A stretch of DNA of 64,000 nt, taken from Arachidicoccus soli. Its GTDB lineage: Bacteria; Bacteroidota; Bacteroidia; Chitinophagales; Chitinophagaceae. A program made the translations under genes and the position numbers. Positions 34,011 to 44,233 of the stretch are shown in pieces; position 1 is the stretch's first letter; every line of letters begins with the position of its first letter. The stretch spans positions 558,001 through 622,000 of the forward strand of contig NZ_CP032489.1 of NCBI RefSeq assembly GCF_003600625.1, in the 5' to 3' direction. The notes beneath the pieces are model-generated. The model did no database searches and was not told the origin of the DNA. It worked only from the letters and a program-made list of their open reading frames with translations.

Positions 34011-35543
34011 TTATTCCCATTCGATAGTTGCCGGCGGTTTACTGCTAATATCATAGACTACACGATTGATCCCGCGTACATTATTGATAATTTCATTAGA
34101 CACATCAGCTAAAAACTCATAAGGTAAATGTGACCAATCAGCCGTCATTCCATCTACTGAGGTTACAGCACGTAATGCAAGTGTATATTCATACGTGCGC
34201 TCGTCTCCCATTACGCCAACACTTTTTACAGGAAGTAATATTGCACCTGCCTGCCAAACTTCATCGTAATGTCCCTTTTCTTTTAAAGCTTTGATATAAT
34301 AATAATCCGCTTCTTGCAAAAGCTTTGCCTTTTCCTCTGTCACCTCCCCTAAAATACGGATGGCTAGTCCTGGACCCGGGAAAGGGTGTCGATTAATCAT
34401 ATCTCTTGGAATTCCTAATTCCAGGCCCACTCTCCGTACCTCATCTTTAAACAAAGAACGAAGTGGTTCAATGAGCTGCAGGTTCATTATATCCGGCAAC
34501 CCTCCTACGTTGTGGTGAGACTTAATGGTTACCGATGGACCATGTACGCTTACACTTTCAATTACATCAGGATAAATAGTGCCTTGTCCTAAAAAACTAG
34601 CCTCTTTAATTTTCAAAGCTTCTTCATGAAATACATCAATAAACAGTTTACCGATCACTTTCCTTTTGGCTTCGGGGTCTGTTTTTCCGGCCAGCTCTTT
34701 ATAGAAAAGTTCCTTGGCATTAATTCCTTTTACATTTAAACCGATGCTTTTATACGTTTCTAATACCTGTTCAAATTCGCCTTTTCGCAAAACACCATTA
34801 TCTACAAAGATTCCATGTAACCTATCTCCAATAGCATGGCTAATCAGCGTCGCAGCGACAGTACTATCTACTCCACCACTTAATGCCATTATTACATGTT
34901 TGTCACCTATTGTTTTTTTGAGCTGAGTAATGGTTTCTTCCGCAAAAGAGGCTGGGGTCCAATCCTGTGCGCAACCACAAATATTGACAAGGAAATTAAA
35001 AAGCATTTTTTTACCTTCAGTAGAATGATACACTTCAGGGTGGAATTGCAAACCATACAAAGGATGAGTGCTATCTGTTTTTTTAAAAGCTGCCACAGGA
35101 ATGCTTTCCGTAGTGGCTAGTATTTCAAAATTCACGGGTAATTGTTTTATGGAATCACTATGACTCATCCACACTTGTGACTTCTGCGAAATACCGGTGA
35201 GCAACTTATCCTCTTTTTGTTTATTCATTTGGGCGCGACCATATTCGCGCTTGTCTGACTTATCTACACGACCGCCAAATAACTTGGCAGTTAATTGTGC
35301 ACCATAACAAACACCTAAGACCGGAACTTGCTCAATAAAAGCGGCAACGTCTACATTTGGCGCATCTGTTTCATTTACGCTACAAGGAGAGCCGCTCAAA
35401 ATAATGCCCTTTAAATTCTCATCAAATGCAAAATTTTTATGATAAGGTAAAATATCACAATACACATTTGCCTCACGTACAGCACGTGCAATGAGTTGTG
35501 TATATTGGCTGCCAAAGTCAAGTATGATAATTCTTTCAGTCAT
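34011..35543 (-). CDS. guaA: GMP synthase (glutamine-hydrolysing)
   Basis: A 510-aa enzyme converting XMP to GMP with glutamine and ATP. N-terminal class I amidotransferase domain: nucleophile Cys in [10 protein letters not shown] (about residue 80) and His/Glu in [13 protein letters not shown] pyrophosphatase P-loop [12 protein letters not shown]-terminal dimer domain [15 protein letters not shown] and the end PPATIEWE. The frame is open 12 codons further upstream, but [20 protein letters not shown] is the standard N terminus, so the ATG at 35543 is preferred. Single gene with TAGCTTTG 33 bp upstream. Confidence 0.96.
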   Translation of the reverse strand: MTERIIILDFGSQYTQLIARAVREANVYCDILPYHKNFAFDENLKGIILSGSPCSVNETDAPNVDVAAFIEQVPVLGVCYGAQLTAKLFGGRVDKSDKREYGRAQMNKQKEDKLLTGISQKSQVWMSHSDSIKQLPVNFEILATTESIPVAAFKKTDSTHPLYGLQFHPEVYHSTEGKKMLFNFLVNICGCAQDWTPASFAEETITQLKKTIGDKHVIMALSGGVDSTVAATLISHAIGDRLHGIFVDNGVLRKGEFEQVLETYKSIGLNVKGINAKELFYKELAGKTDPEAKRKVIGKLFIDVFHEEALKIKEASFLGQGTIYPDVIESVSVHGPSVTIKSHHNVGGLPDIMNLQLIEPLRSLFKDEVRRVGLELGIPRDMINRHPFPGPGLAIRILGEVTEEKAKLLQEADYYYIKALKEKGHYDEVWQAGAILLPVKSVGVMGDERTYEYTLALRAVTSVDGMTADWSHLPYEFLADVSNEIINNVRGINRVVYDISSKPPATIEWE

Positions 35544-35576
35544 AAAAATTGATTTAATCCGGTTGGAAATTTTGCG

Positions 35577-35584
35577 CAAAGCTA
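35577..35584 (-). promoter_or_regulatory. Bacteroidota -7 promoter element for guaA
   Basis: TAGCTTTG on the minus strand, 33 bp before the guaA ATG; it lies downstream of the alternative upstream start, favouring the ATG at 35543. Confidence 0.5.
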
Positions 35585-35616
35585 ATTCAAATAAAAAACA
35601 TAAAGTAAAAAATCAA

Positions 35617-35653
35617 AAAACCTTTCATAGAATCATCATTCCAGAAAGGTTTT
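35617..35653 (-). terminator. Intrinsic terminator of the serpin gene
   Basis: A 10-bp perfect stem AAAACCTTTC (35617-35626) with GAAAGGTTTT (35644-35653), then TTTTTTGATTTTTT on the minus strand. Confidence 0.85.
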
Positions 35654-35674
35654 CTAAAAGAAGTGGGAAATTAT

Positions 35675-36934
35675 TTATTGACTATTCGGATTCATTATTC
35701 TCCCCATAAATAAAATAGTATTAGATGTGCGCTCGCTAATGATTAAGCCAAAAGGGTGGTCACAAATAATTGAAGGTGATGGAAATGGCATAGATGTGGT
35801 AACAATGCCTCCGACAGTAACAGCAGCAGCTTCTGTACCTTGTTCATCAACATTTAAATAGGTAAATTGCTTTAAGAGATTTACATACAATTCAAGCGAC
35901 AATGCGTTGCTATTTATTTTAGTTAAATCAGCCGAACTAGAGCTAAACAGGTCAGTAACCCCCATTTTCTGCAAGGTATTGATAAGATTTATATTGTAAT
36001 TAGAAATTTCAAATCTTGGCAATCCGATTTGCACTTTACCAATATTCATATTGTTTTGCAGATTATTCCATTCACTTGCATTCATACTATTCAAGATATC
36101 AGCAATTGTATTTCCTGTATTAGGCAAAATTATAAACATTGAAAATTGGCCATTTCCATAAGGCAGCCTTATTGCTTTGTAATTGTCTGTAAAACTGTAA
36201 TGAAAAGTATCGGTATTCATCATCATTTTTACCTGCTTGGTGTTACCATTTTCCAAATGAAAAGTATAATCTTTGGTTTTACTTTTATCAAATTGAGTCG
36301 ACCAATTACCTTTAAAATAGAGCGCATTTAATAAAAACATGATTGAATGAGCTGTTATATCGGTTTTATCAATGACATTTTTAATTTTCCCATTGGTTTT
36401 ATCACTTGCCCAATTATTAATAATGTCTGCATCTGATGAAACAAAGGGCAGCCCCTGAACAGTTGCATCGAAATAATTCTTTAATTGTTCCATATAATTT
36501 GGCTCAACGGAAAAACTATTGCGATACCAAACAGAATTGTATAAACCCAACTGCACTTGCTTATCTGCTTTGGGTAAATCTTGTAATAAAGTTTGATAAG
36601 CACTATCTACTTCTGCTAAGGATAGATTTTGCAGCTGTAATGCATTAGTCATCTGATTGTAAGTATTGCCAGCAGCGCCATTAAGTAACATACCCAAATC
36701 CATGTGCAGGCTAAGTGGAGATACAAAAATATTGTCTGAATCGGATTGTGTAGATTGCAATTCCTTAAAAAAATTGAAAGTGAAGCCAGACATATTTTGC
36801 GCTATCACCTTAGGAACTAGAATAGGCATAACAACACTTTGTTCTTGAGTAGAAGTTGATTGGTGTAATTGTTTGCTACATCCTGTAAATAATAAATTGC
36901 TTATTAATAAGAGGACGAAAGAAGCTACTTTCAT
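35675..36934 (-). CDS. Serpin family protease inhibitor lipoprotein
   Basis: About 419 aa from the ATG at 36934 (an upstream ATG at 36973 is in frame but would mask the signal). Residues 1-18 form a lipoprotein signal with lipobox LLFTGC, so it is probably anchored to a membrane facing the periplasm or surface. The serpin fold is clear: NIFVSPLSLHMDLGMLLNGA near the N terminus, LNALYFKGNW, and the hinge EQGTEAAAVTVGG followed by a reactive loop and DHPFGLIISERTSNTILFMG. The small-residue hinge (TEAAAV) is that of inhibitory serpins, which trap serine or cysteine proteases. Target unknown. Confidence 0.9.
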   Translation of the reverse strand: MKVASFVLLLISNLLFTGCSKQLHQSTSTQEQSVVMPILVPKVIAQNMSGFTFNFFKELQSTQSDSDNIFVSPLSLHMDLGMLLNGAAGNTYNQMTNALQLQNLSLAEVDSAYQTLLQDLPKADKQVQLGLYNSVWYRNSFSVEPNYMEQLKNYFDATVQGLPFVSSDADIINNWASDKTNGKIKNVIDKTDITAHSIMFLLNALYFKGNWSTQFDKSKTKDYTFHLENGNTKQVKMMMNTDTFHYSFTDNYKAIRLPYGNGQFSMFIILPNTGNTIADILNSMNASEWNNLQNNMNIGKVQIGLPRFEISNYNINLINTLQKMGVTDLFSSSSADLTKINSNALSLELYVNLLKQFTYLNVDEQGTEAAAVTVGGIVTTSMPFPSPSIICDHPFGLIISERTSNTILFMGRIMNPNSQ

Positions 36935-37091
36935 ATAATGCTCTTTTAGTGGCCATAATTTACTAAAACGCATATCAGGCTGTGAACGCTACAATCTGGA
37001 ACTTAGGGATTTCGCTTTAATATGGAATGAAAAATGCGGCCTAAGCACCTTATGCCGGAAGCCTTTTTAAACCAACATATCATAACAAAAA

Positions 37092-37112
37092 AGCCGAACA
37101 AGATGTCCGGCT
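37092..37112 (-). terminator. Intrinsic terminator of rpsT
   Basis: AGCCGAACA (37092-37100) pairs with TGTCCGGCT (37104-37112, one G-T), then six T on the minus strand. Confidence 0.8.
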
Positions 37113-37147
37113 ATCAATTATATGAAAAACTTACCCAATCTTCGCGA

Positions 37148-37408
37148 TTAAGCAGTCTTTTTAAATTCGGTTTTTCTAGCTAATTTGCTTTTCAAATTAT
37201 TAGCTTTATTTTTATGAATAACGCCTCTTTTTGCCAATTTATCGATCATAGAAACAGTCAAAGGCAATGCAGCATCGTAAGCTGCATCATCAGCTGATGC
37301 TTTAAGATTACGAATTGCATTACGGGTTGTCTTGCCGTAATAGCGATTTCTGTCTCTGCGTTTTGCTGCTTGGCGAACGTCTTTTTTGGTAGCTTTATGA
37401 TTTGCCAT
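37148..37408 (-). CDS. rpsT: 30S ribosomal protein S20
   Basis: An 86-aa basic protein with the S20 pattern: [20 protein letters not shown], then [10 protein letters not shown] and the C-terminal [20 protein letters not shown]. It binds 16S rRNA early in 30S assembly. Full length, single gene with its own promoter element (TACTTTTG) and terminator. Confidence 0.95.
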   Translation of the reverse strand: MANHKATKKDVRQAAKRRDRNRYYGKTTRNAIRNLKASADDAAYDAALPLTVSMIDKLAKRGVIHKNKANNLKSKLARKTEFKKTA

Positions 37409-37442
37409 TCAATAATTCTTTTTTGAGTAATTTTTCGGAGGG

Positions 37443-37450
37443 CAAAAGTA
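37443..37450 (-). promoter_or_regulatory. Bacteroidota -7 promoter element for rpsT
   Basis: TACTTTTG on the minus strand, 34 bp before the rpsT ATG. Confidence 0.55.
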
Positions 37451-37689
37451 TAATAAATTTCTCTAAATGAAAAATAATTTTTTACATTTCTGATCCCTGC
37501 ACCAAATTTAGTGGGCTATTTGATAATTTTGAATAAAGATAAGAAAGTAAGCATTACACTTTTATTTTCTACCAAAATAATTAATAAACAATCGTTTGTT
37601 AAAAAAATACAGAATATTAAGCTTTTATTAAAGCGGAATATTGGATATTTGCAGATAAATATAAATCATACTCAAACTTCACTGAGAAA

Positions 37690-40431
37690 ATGAAAGATTT
37701 CTCGTATATCACCAACTCACATCCGGCCTATATCGAAGAATTATACGCCGATTTTGTAAAAGATCCAGCCGATATTGATCCGGAATTTAGAAAATTTTTT
37801 GAAGGCTTTGATTTTGCCGTAGCCAACGAAAAAAGTGCAGGTACTATCCAAACAAGCAATACAAACTTTGATGCTAACATGCTTTCAAAGGAATTGAATG
37901 TTTACAACCTTATTTCAGCTTATCGTCAAAAAGGGCATTTAATCGCAAAGACGAACCCTATTCGTCCACGTAAGGATAGACATGCCAATCTTGGGTTAAA
38001 GTATTTTAATCTTTCTGATGCAGACTTAAATACAAATTTTCAGGTAGGTCAACACATTGGTTTGCCAAATGGCACATTAAAACAAATCATTGAAAAATTA
38101 GAAGGAATATATTGTTCATCAGTAGGTGTTGAATTTACTTATGTAAATGACCCTGTAATAGAAAACTGGATACTTAATGCGGCCGAAAAAACATTATTGG
38201 AAAAACCATCACTTGAAAAACGTAAACGCAATTTAGAGAAAATAAATCAAGGTGTACTTTTTGAAAAGTTTTTACACACAAAGTATATTGGACAAAAAAG
38301 ATTTTCACTAGAAGGTGGCGAAGCCCTGATTCCCGCATTGGATGCCGCAATCCATGTTGCTGCAAAAAATGACGTCCGTGAGGTAGTAATAGCTATGGCG
38401 CATCGTGGTCGTTTAAATGTTTTAGCGAACACTTTAGGCAAAACATATGAACAAATATTTAGTGAATTTGAAGGCATAGTCCCTGCGGACAAAACACAAG
38501 GGAGCGGGGATGTAAAATATCATTTGGGTTTTCGAAGCGATTTTATCACTGCAGATGGTAAGAAAGTAAACCTACAACTTTGTCCCAATCCTTCACACCT
38601 TGAAGTGGTGGATCCGGTTGCTTTGGGTTTTGCCCGCTCAAAAGCTAATGTATTGTATAACTTTCAGTATGATCGTATTTTACCAATACTCATTCATGGA
38701 GACGCAGCTCTTGCTGGACAAGGAGTAATATATGAAGTAGCTCAAATGAGCGAGTTAGAAGGCTATAATGTTGGTGGGACCATTCACATTACCATTAATA
38801 ACCAAATTGGCTTTACAACAGATTATAAAGATGCGCGCTCTTCTGATTATTGTACTTCTATTGCCAGCATCACGCAGTCTCCGGTTTTTCACGTGAACGG
38901 TGACGATATAGAGGCCGTAGTAAAAGCAGTAGAAATTGCTACAGAATTCAGGCAAACGTTTAATAAAGATATCTATATAGATATACTTTGTTACAGAAGG
39001 CATGGTCACAACGAAGGTGATGAACCTAAATTTACACAGCCTCAACTGTATGCACTAATTGACCGTCATCCAAATCCGCGTGAAGTGTATACGAAGTTTC
39101 TTACAATGCATGGTGAACAAGAAGCACAGGCCTTAGCAAAGGAAATGGAAACTAAATTTTGGAATGATTTGCAGGCACGTTTCGATGAAGTTCGTCAAAA
39201 GCCATTACCTTATAAGCTGCAAGCACCTGAAGAGTGGTGGCAAAGTTTACGCTCTTCCAAACCCTCAGATTTCGATCAATCGCCTGTTACCGCTATTTCA
39301 TTAGAAAGTGCAAAAGAACTTGTAAAAAAACTCTTACATTGGCCAGAATCTTTTCACCCGTTAAGAAAAGTAAAGAAATTATTAGAAGATAAAGAAGCAT
39401 TATTTGTAAGTGAAGAAAAAATTGATTGGGGTACCGCTGAGTTGCTGGCATATGCAAGTTTAATTGTTGAAGACAAAACCGTGCGGTTAAGTGGTGAAGA
39501 TGTGAAACGTGGTACATTTGCACACCGTCATGCCGTACTTTTTGATGAAAATGATAATAGTGAATACAACCGTTTAAATCATTTAAAAGAAAACCAAACT
39601 GCAAAATTCCGCGTTTACAATTCATTATTGAGTGAATACGCAGTTATGGGTTTTGAATATGGCTACGCGATGGCCAATCCCAATGGACTAGCTGTTTGGG
39701 AAGCACAATATGGAGATTTTGCGAATGGTGCACAAATGGTTGTCGATCAATATATAGCAAGTGCTGAATCAAAATGGGGAACCATGAGTGGCGTCGTATT
39801 ATTGTTGCCGCATGGTTATGAAGGAAGTGGCCCAGATCACTCAAGCGCAAGACTCGAAAGATATCTACAAAGCTGTGCCGAAGAAAATATGGTTGTAACC
39901 AATATTACTACAGCTGCTAATTTCTTTCATGCATTAAGAAGACAAGTAAGTTGGGAATTTAGAAAACCATTAATCAATATGTCTCCCAAGGCAAACTTAC
40001 GTCACTCTGGGAGTTATAGCCATATCAGTGAATTTGCAGAAGGTGGTTTTAAGGAAATAATTGATGATGTTCAAGCTAAAGCTGAAGAAGTAAAAAAAGT
40101 GTTACTCTGCTCCGGTAAATTATATTTTGACTTACAAGAAAAGAAAGAAAAAGAGAATCGTACGGATATAGCAATTATAAGACTCGAACAAATATACCCT
40201 CTTCCCATTCGGCAAATTAAAAATTTGCACGAGAAATATAAAAAAGCAATATGGTTTTGGGTACAAGAGGAACCGGCTAATATGGGCGCAGCATCTTTCT
40301 TACAAACAAATTTCAAGGCATTCCCTTATGGAGTTATCAGCAGAAATGCAAGTGCTTCAACAGCTACAGGATATGCTAAAGTGCATAAGATAGAACAAGA
40401 AGAAATATTGGATACTGCATTTTCGATTTAA
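37690..40431 (+). CDS. sucA: 2-oxoglutarate dehydrogenase E1 component
   Basis: A 913-aa thiamine-diphosphate enzyme that decarboxylates 2-oxoglutarate and passes succinyl to the E2 lipoyl arm. It starts with the E2-binding peptide FSYITNSHPAYIEELYADFV, then MAHRGRLNVLANTLGK, HGDAALAGQGVIYE, the ThDP/Mg motif around GGTIHITINNQIGFTT, CYRRHGHNEGDEPKFTQP and LLPHGYEGSGPDHSSARLER. Length is normal. sucB follows 146 bp downstream in the same direction, with the dihydrolipoamide dehydrogenase not in the window. Confidence 0.96.
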   Translation: MKDFSYITNSHPAYIEELYADFVKDPADIDPEFRKFFEGFDFAVANEKSAGTIQTSNTNFDANMLSKELNVYNLISAYRQKGHLIAKTNPIRPRKDRHANLGLKYFNLSDADLNTNFQVGQHIGLPNGTLKQIIEKLEGIYCSSVGVEFTYVNDPVIENWILNAAEKTLLEKPSLEKRKRNLEKINQGVLFEKFLHTKYIGQKRFSLEGGEALIPALDAAIHVAAKNDVREVVIAMAHRGRLNVLANTLGKTYEQIFSEFEGIVPADKTQGSGDVKYHLGFRSDFITADGKKVNLQLCPNPSHLEVVDPVALGFARSKANVLYNFQYDRILPILIHGDAALAGQGVIYEVAQMSELEGYNVGGTIHITINNQIGFTTDYKDARSSDYCTSIASITQSPVFHVNGDDIEAVVKAVEIATEFRQTFNKDIYIDILCYRRHGHNEGDEPKFTQPQLYALIDRHPNPREVYTKFLTMHGEQEAQALAKEMETKFWNDLQARFDEVRQKPLPYKLQAPEEWWQSLRSSKPSDFDQSPVTAISLESAKELVKKLLHWPESFHPLRKVKKLLEDKEALFVSEEKIDWGTAELLAYASLIVEDKTVRLSGEDVKRGTFAHRHAVLFDENDNSEYNRLNHLKENQTAKFRVYNSLLSEYAVMGFEYGYAMANPNGLAVWEAQYGDFANGAQMVVDQYIASAESKWGTMSGVVLLLPHGYEGSGPDHSSARLERYLQSCAEENMVVTNITTAANFFHALRRQVSWEFRKPLINMSPKANLRHSGSYSHISEFAEGGFKEIIDDVQAKAEEVKKVLLCSGKLYFDLQEKKEKENRTDIAIIRLEQIYPLPIRQIKNLHEKYKKAIWFWVQEEPANMGAASFLQTNFKAFPYGVISRNASASTATGYAKVHKIEQEEILDTAFSI

Positions 40432-40577
40432 CTTGCATTATAAATAATACAACATATTTATTGTATTTATACTTTTAAAATAGAAATTTGTTTAAATAAA
40501 GAGGTATCTATAAAATATTTATAGCCTAATTGTAAAATACTTTTACCTTTAGCGCAATACCTTGAAATCGCAATAGT

Positions 40578-42137
40578 ATGATAGAAATAAAAGTGCCCAC
40601 GGTGGGCGAATCCATTAGTGAAGTAACTTTAATTAAATGGGTTAAGAATAATGGAGAATATGTAAATCGTGATGAAGTAATTGCCGAATTGGAAAGCGAG
40701 AAAGCAACATTTGAAGTAAACGCGGAACAGGCAGGCATCTTACATGCTGTGGCTGAAGTAGATGCCACACTCCAAATTGGAGATGTGTTAGCCACTATTG
40801 ATGAAACAGCAAGCAAACCTCTTGAATCGAACAATCAAAAGACAATTGAGACAAAACAAGAAACAGATACAATAGCTCCTTCACCTATCACTCAACCAAA
40901 AGCTACCGGCAGAGGAATCATAGAGATAAAAGTGCCCACAGTTGGTGAATCCATCAGCGAAGTAACTTTAGTTAGGTGGATTAAACACGAAGGTGATTTA
41001 GTAAATCGTGACGAACCAATTGCTGAACTAGAAAGCGAGAAAGCCACATTTGAATTGAACGCGGAGGAAGCAGGCAAATTATCAATTATTGCCAAGGAAG
41101 ATGACGTTTTGCAAATTGGAGATCTTGTCGCAAAAATTAATACAGATATAGCTGTTCCTATAGAAACAACTTCGCCTAAAGGTGCAACAGAGACCTCCAC
41201 TACAAAAACAACTGAAACTACAGCACCAGTAATCTCTGTTCCAATTGACATAAAAGCGACTCCTTTAGCCTCAGCAATGATTGCGGATAAAAAGGTAGAT
41301 ACTAAATCAATAAAAGCAAGTGGAGAAGGTGGCAAAATATTAAAAGCTGACGTGTTAGCTGCATTAGCCAATCCAGGGAAACAAACTTTCGCTGGCGCAG
41401 AATTATTCTCGCGCAATGAACGCAGAGAAAAGATGAGCAACTTACGCAAAACAATTAGCCGACGTTTAGTAGAATCAAAAAACACTACAGCGATGCTCAC
41501 TACTTTTAATGAGGTAGATATGAGCAATATTATGGACATCCGGAAAAAATATAAGGATAAGTTTAAAGAGCAACATGGTGTAGGACTTGGCTTTATGAGT
41601 TTCTTTAGTAAAGCATGTGCCATTGCATTAGCTGAATGGCCGGCCGTAAATGCCTATATTGATGGCAACGAATTAGTTTATCACGATTATGCAGATATTA
41701 GTATTGCAGTAAGTACTCCTAAAGGCTTAACCGTTCCGGTAATGCGTAATGTGGAAAGCAAAAGCATGGCTGATATCGAGAAGAATGTAATAGAGTTGGC
41801 GACAAAAGCACGCAACGGAAAATTAGGAATGGAAGACTTGCAGGGTGGTACTTTTACCATTACTAATGGTGGGACTTTTGGTAGTTTGTTGAGTACTCCT
41901 ATTATCAATTTGCCACAAAGTGCCATTTTAGGAATGCACAAAATTCAAGACCGGCCAATGGCAGTAAATGGCCAAGTGGTTATATGTCCTATGATGTATA
42001 TCGCTTTGAGTTACGATCACAGAATTATTGATGGCAAAGAAAGCGTAAGCTTCTTGGTACGGGTAAAAGAATTGTTGGAAAACCCTGAATTATTATTATT
42101 CAGCAAAAACCCGATTCAGGCTTTATTAGAATTGTAA
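40578..42137 (+). CDS. sucB: 2-oxoglutarate dehydrogenase E2 (dihydrolipoyllysine succinyltransferase) with two lipoyl domains
   Basis: A 519-aa E2. Two lipoyl domains, each with [10 protein letters not shown] around the lipoyl lysine (Lys42 and Lys155), are joined by a Thr/Pro/Gln-rich linker; then a peripheral-subunit-binding domain (about 220-262, [15 protein letters not shown]...[13 protein letters not shown]) and the catalytic domain ending in [12 protein letters not shown] (His481, Asp485). The domain pair is a 339-bp direct duplication still very similar at the DNA level. E2 of 2-oxoglutarate dehydrogenase usually has one lipoyl domain, so the tandem is notable. PFTMKEVD-like and [14 protein letters not shown] blocks support succinyl transferase type. 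Confidence 0.94.
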   Translation: MIEIKVPTVGESISEVTLIKWVKNNGEYVNRDEVIAELESEKATFEVNAEQAGILHAVAEVDATLQIGDVLATIDETASKPLESNNQKTIETKQETDTIAPSPITQPKATGRGIIEIKVPTVGESISEVTLVRWIKHEGDLVNRDEPIAELESEKATFELNAEEAGKLSIIAKEDDVLQIGDLVAKINTDIAVPIETTSPKGATETSTTKTTETTAPVISVPIDIKATPLASAMIADKKVDTKSIKASGEGGKILKADVLAALANPGKQTFAGAELFSRNERREKMSNLRKTISRRLVESKNTTAMLTTFNEVDMSNIMDIRKKYKDKFKEQHGVGLGFMSFFSKACAIALAEWPAVNAYIDGNELVYHDYADISIAVSTPKGLTVPVMRNVESKSMADIEKNVIELATKARNGKLGMEDLQGGTFTITNGGTFGSLLSTPIINLPQSAILGMHKIQDRPMAVNGQVVICPMMYIALSYDHRIIDGKESVSFLVRVKELLENPELLLFSKNPIQALLEL

Positions 42138-42157
42138 GTAAATATTTTATAACCCAG

Positions 42158-42181
42158 AAAAGAGGCTTTTATGCCTCTTTT
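42158..42181. terminator. Bidirectional terminator between sucB and the minus-strand membrane protein gene
   Basis: AAAAGAGGC (42158-42166) pairs with GCCTCTTTT (42173-42181), followed by T on the plus strand and A-rich sequence to the left. It overlaps the last codons of the convergent gene. Confidence 0.8.
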
Positions 42182-43086
42182 TTCATATATGGCCTCCCGC
42201 TTAAAATAATATTACACATATACAGTTTATTTCGAAGCTCAGAATTGTTAACCAAAATATTGGGAATTTTTATCGTGTCCCCATTTTTAAAGTGGATTTT
42301 TAAGAAACTAAACCCATTTGCTACACTTCTCCCTCTAACAGCATGTTCAACAACCTTCAAAATATCTTCTTTATTATATTTTGTGGGTGCCGATTTATCT
42401 CCGTAATAAAAAACATTTTCTCCTTTTGTCATGTACAACATTTTCCTTTTTGCATAATTGTAGTAATTCGAACTCAATAACAAATTAAAAACCCAAAAAG
42501 GTGACGATACAATAATGAGAAAAAAAGCCGTTGCATATTGTAAACGATGGATGGCTAAGATAACTATAAATGCAATAATTGATGTACACAAGAGGCTTGC
42601 AAAATTTTGCCTCCACATAAATTTTCTCACTTTTCCTTTTGTCAAAAAATAATGAAAGTCTTTAGTCGCAAAATGAATTAAATTATGCTGATTCCAAGTG
42701 TATTCTTTTTTAAAATCCTTTAAATCTAGTTTACCCTCTTCAAGAAATGACTGTATATAAGGATATGCTCCCCTATAATCTGTGAAGCTTTTGGTGTAAA
42801 GATGTTGTTCTTTATCGAAATAATGTAAAACGTACTTACCATTAAAAAACAAAGCAAGTTTCAAATAATTACCCTTTTCATCCTCAATCGTAATGGATGG
42901 GTTGGTGAGCGCAATTATAATTCTATCCCGCTCTTTATTCCATGGAAAATCTTCAATCAAAGAAATGATTTCATGATAATTTTTATAGCATATATCAACA
43001 AATTCTCCCGGTTCAAAATTTTGGTGCTGTACTTTTGAAAGCATGTCATTTTCTAGTTCTGATTGTAAGTGTGTTATAACTTTCAT
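42169..43086 (-). CDS. Membrane protein of unknown function
   Basis: A 305-aa protein. The first 150 residues are hydrophilic with mixed alpha/beta character (ITIEDEKGNYLKLALFFNGK, LHYFDKEQHLYTKSF), followed by two transmembrane helices (about 165-182 and 187-206) and a C-terminal soluble part with YYGDKSAPTKYNKEDILKVV and IHFKNGDTIKIPNILVNN. The C-terminal part resembles bacterial PH-like domains in style but I cannot assign a family. It is convergent with sucB and divergent from the hydroxylase gene. Confidence 0.6.
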   Translation of the reverse strand: MKVITHLQSELENDMLSKVQHQNFEPGEFVDICYKNYHEIISLIEDFPWNKERDRIIIALTNPSITIEDEKGNYLKLALFFNGKYVLHYFDKEQHLYTKSFTDYRGAYPYIQSFLEEGKLDLKDFKKEYTWNQHNLIHFATKDFHYFLTKGKVRKFMWRQNFASLLCTSIIAFIVILAIHRLQYATAFFLIIVSSPFWVFNLLLSSNYYNYAKRKMLYMTKGENVFYYGDKSAPTKYNKEDILKVVEHAVRGRSVANGFSFLKIHFKNGDTIKIPNILVNNSELRNKLYMCNIILSGRPYMKKEA

Positions 43087-43175
43087 CTAAAATACATATT
43101 TATCAAGATATAAGTTTCATTTTATTAACAAAATACCTTTGGTTAAGGCGCTAAAAAAGATTATGTTTGAGAACT

Positions 43176-44105
43176 ATGATAAATTCTTGCCTTCTCAGCC
43201 TTTTTGGAGCACCTAAAATTCTTTATAGCGAGATCACCCATTTAGAGCATACTTCTCCTAACATTATTGTTTATGCAATACCGGTAATGGCTTTTCTTAC
43301 TTTTTTAGAAATTGGCGTTTCTTGGTATCAAAACAAAAAATTGTACAAGACAAAAGAAAGTGTTGGTTCTACATTAGTAGGGTTGGGAAATGTGCTTATA
43401 AATGTATTAATAAAAGTGGGCTTGTTTTATTTGTTTGTATGGGTTTACAATCTTCTACCATGGCGAATGAGCCTCAGTTGGTGGACTTTTATTCCTTGCT
43501 ATTTTCTTTTCGATTTTTGTAGCTACTGGTCACATCGCATTTCCCACCAACAACGATTCCTGTGGAGTACGCACGTTGTGCATCACTCCGCAGAAAGTTA
43601 CAACCTTACTGTTTCTTTTAGATTAAGCTGGATTCAAAATATTAAAACCATATTTTTTCTTCCCGTTGCCCTATGCGGCTTTCATCCAATTGTAATCTTT
43701 GTTGTGAGCCAAGTAAGTGTAATGTTTCAATTTTGGGTGCATACAGAGTATATTAAAAAATTACCAAGATGGGTGGAATATGTTTTTGCAACGCCATCAA
43801 ATCACCGCGTACATCATGGTTCGCAAGAAAAATATTTGGACAAAAATTATGCCGCCACTTTTATCTTCTGGGATAGAATTTTCGGAACTTTTCAATTAGA
43901 AGAAGAACGCCCTATTTATGGACTAACTACAAAAATCGGTAATCGCTTAAACCCCATATTTCTAAACTTTCACGAAATAAAAGATATGTTTCAAGATGTG
44001 AAAACAGCAAAAGGATTTAAGAAAAAATGGTTTTACATTTTTGGTAGCCCAACAGCTATTTATAATGAAAAACTAAAAAAAACTAAAAAACAAGTAATTA
44101 CTTAA
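43176..44105 (+). CDS. Sterol desaturase / fatty acid hydroxylase family protein
   Basis: About 309 aa from the ATG at 43176 (an in-frame TTG at 43167 adds three residues). An integral membrane di-iron oxygenase: three hydrophobic helices in the first half, then histidine boxes HRISHQ, HVVHHSAE and HRVHHG, plus another conserved His in FWVHTEYI. Family members hydroxylate or desaturate lipids, sterols or carotenoids using O2. The substrate is not evident; in Bacteroidota related genes act on carotenoids or lipids. Confidence 0.87.
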   Translation: MINSCLLSLFGAPKILYSEITHLEHTSPNIIVYAIPVMAFLTFLEIGVSWYQNKKLYKTKESVGSTLVGLGNVLINVLIKVGLFYLFVWVYNLLPWRMSLSWWTFIPCYFLFDFCSYWSHRISHQQRFLWSTHVVHHSAESYNLTVSFRLSWIQNIKTIFFLPVALCGFHPIVIFVVSQVSVMFQFWVHTEYIKKLPRWVEYVFATPSNHRVHHGSQEKYLDKNYAATFIFWDRIFGTFQLEEERPIYGLTTKIGNRLNPIFLNFHEIKDMFQDVKTAKGFKKKWFYIFGSPTAIYNEKLKKTKKQVIT

Positions 44106-44194
44106 CGATTTCTTATTATTGAATATACTTATCCCTGATCCATAAAAGTTCTTTAATCTGGTCTATTAAATCCTTCTCAATAACTATATTTTAT

Positions 44195-44202
44195 TACCTT
44201 TG
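44195..44202 (+). promoter_or_regulatory. Bacteroidota -7 promoter element for the nusB operon
   Basis: TACCTTTG, 31 bp before the nusB ATG at 44234. Confidence 0.55.
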
Positions 44203-44233
44203 CAAATCTTAAAAGTTCTTATACAAACATTTT

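Noticed and set aside
40892-41623. 243-aa minus-strand frame inside sucB
   Set aside because: Pure shadow of the sucB coding sequence with its repeated lipoyl domains; sucB is certain.
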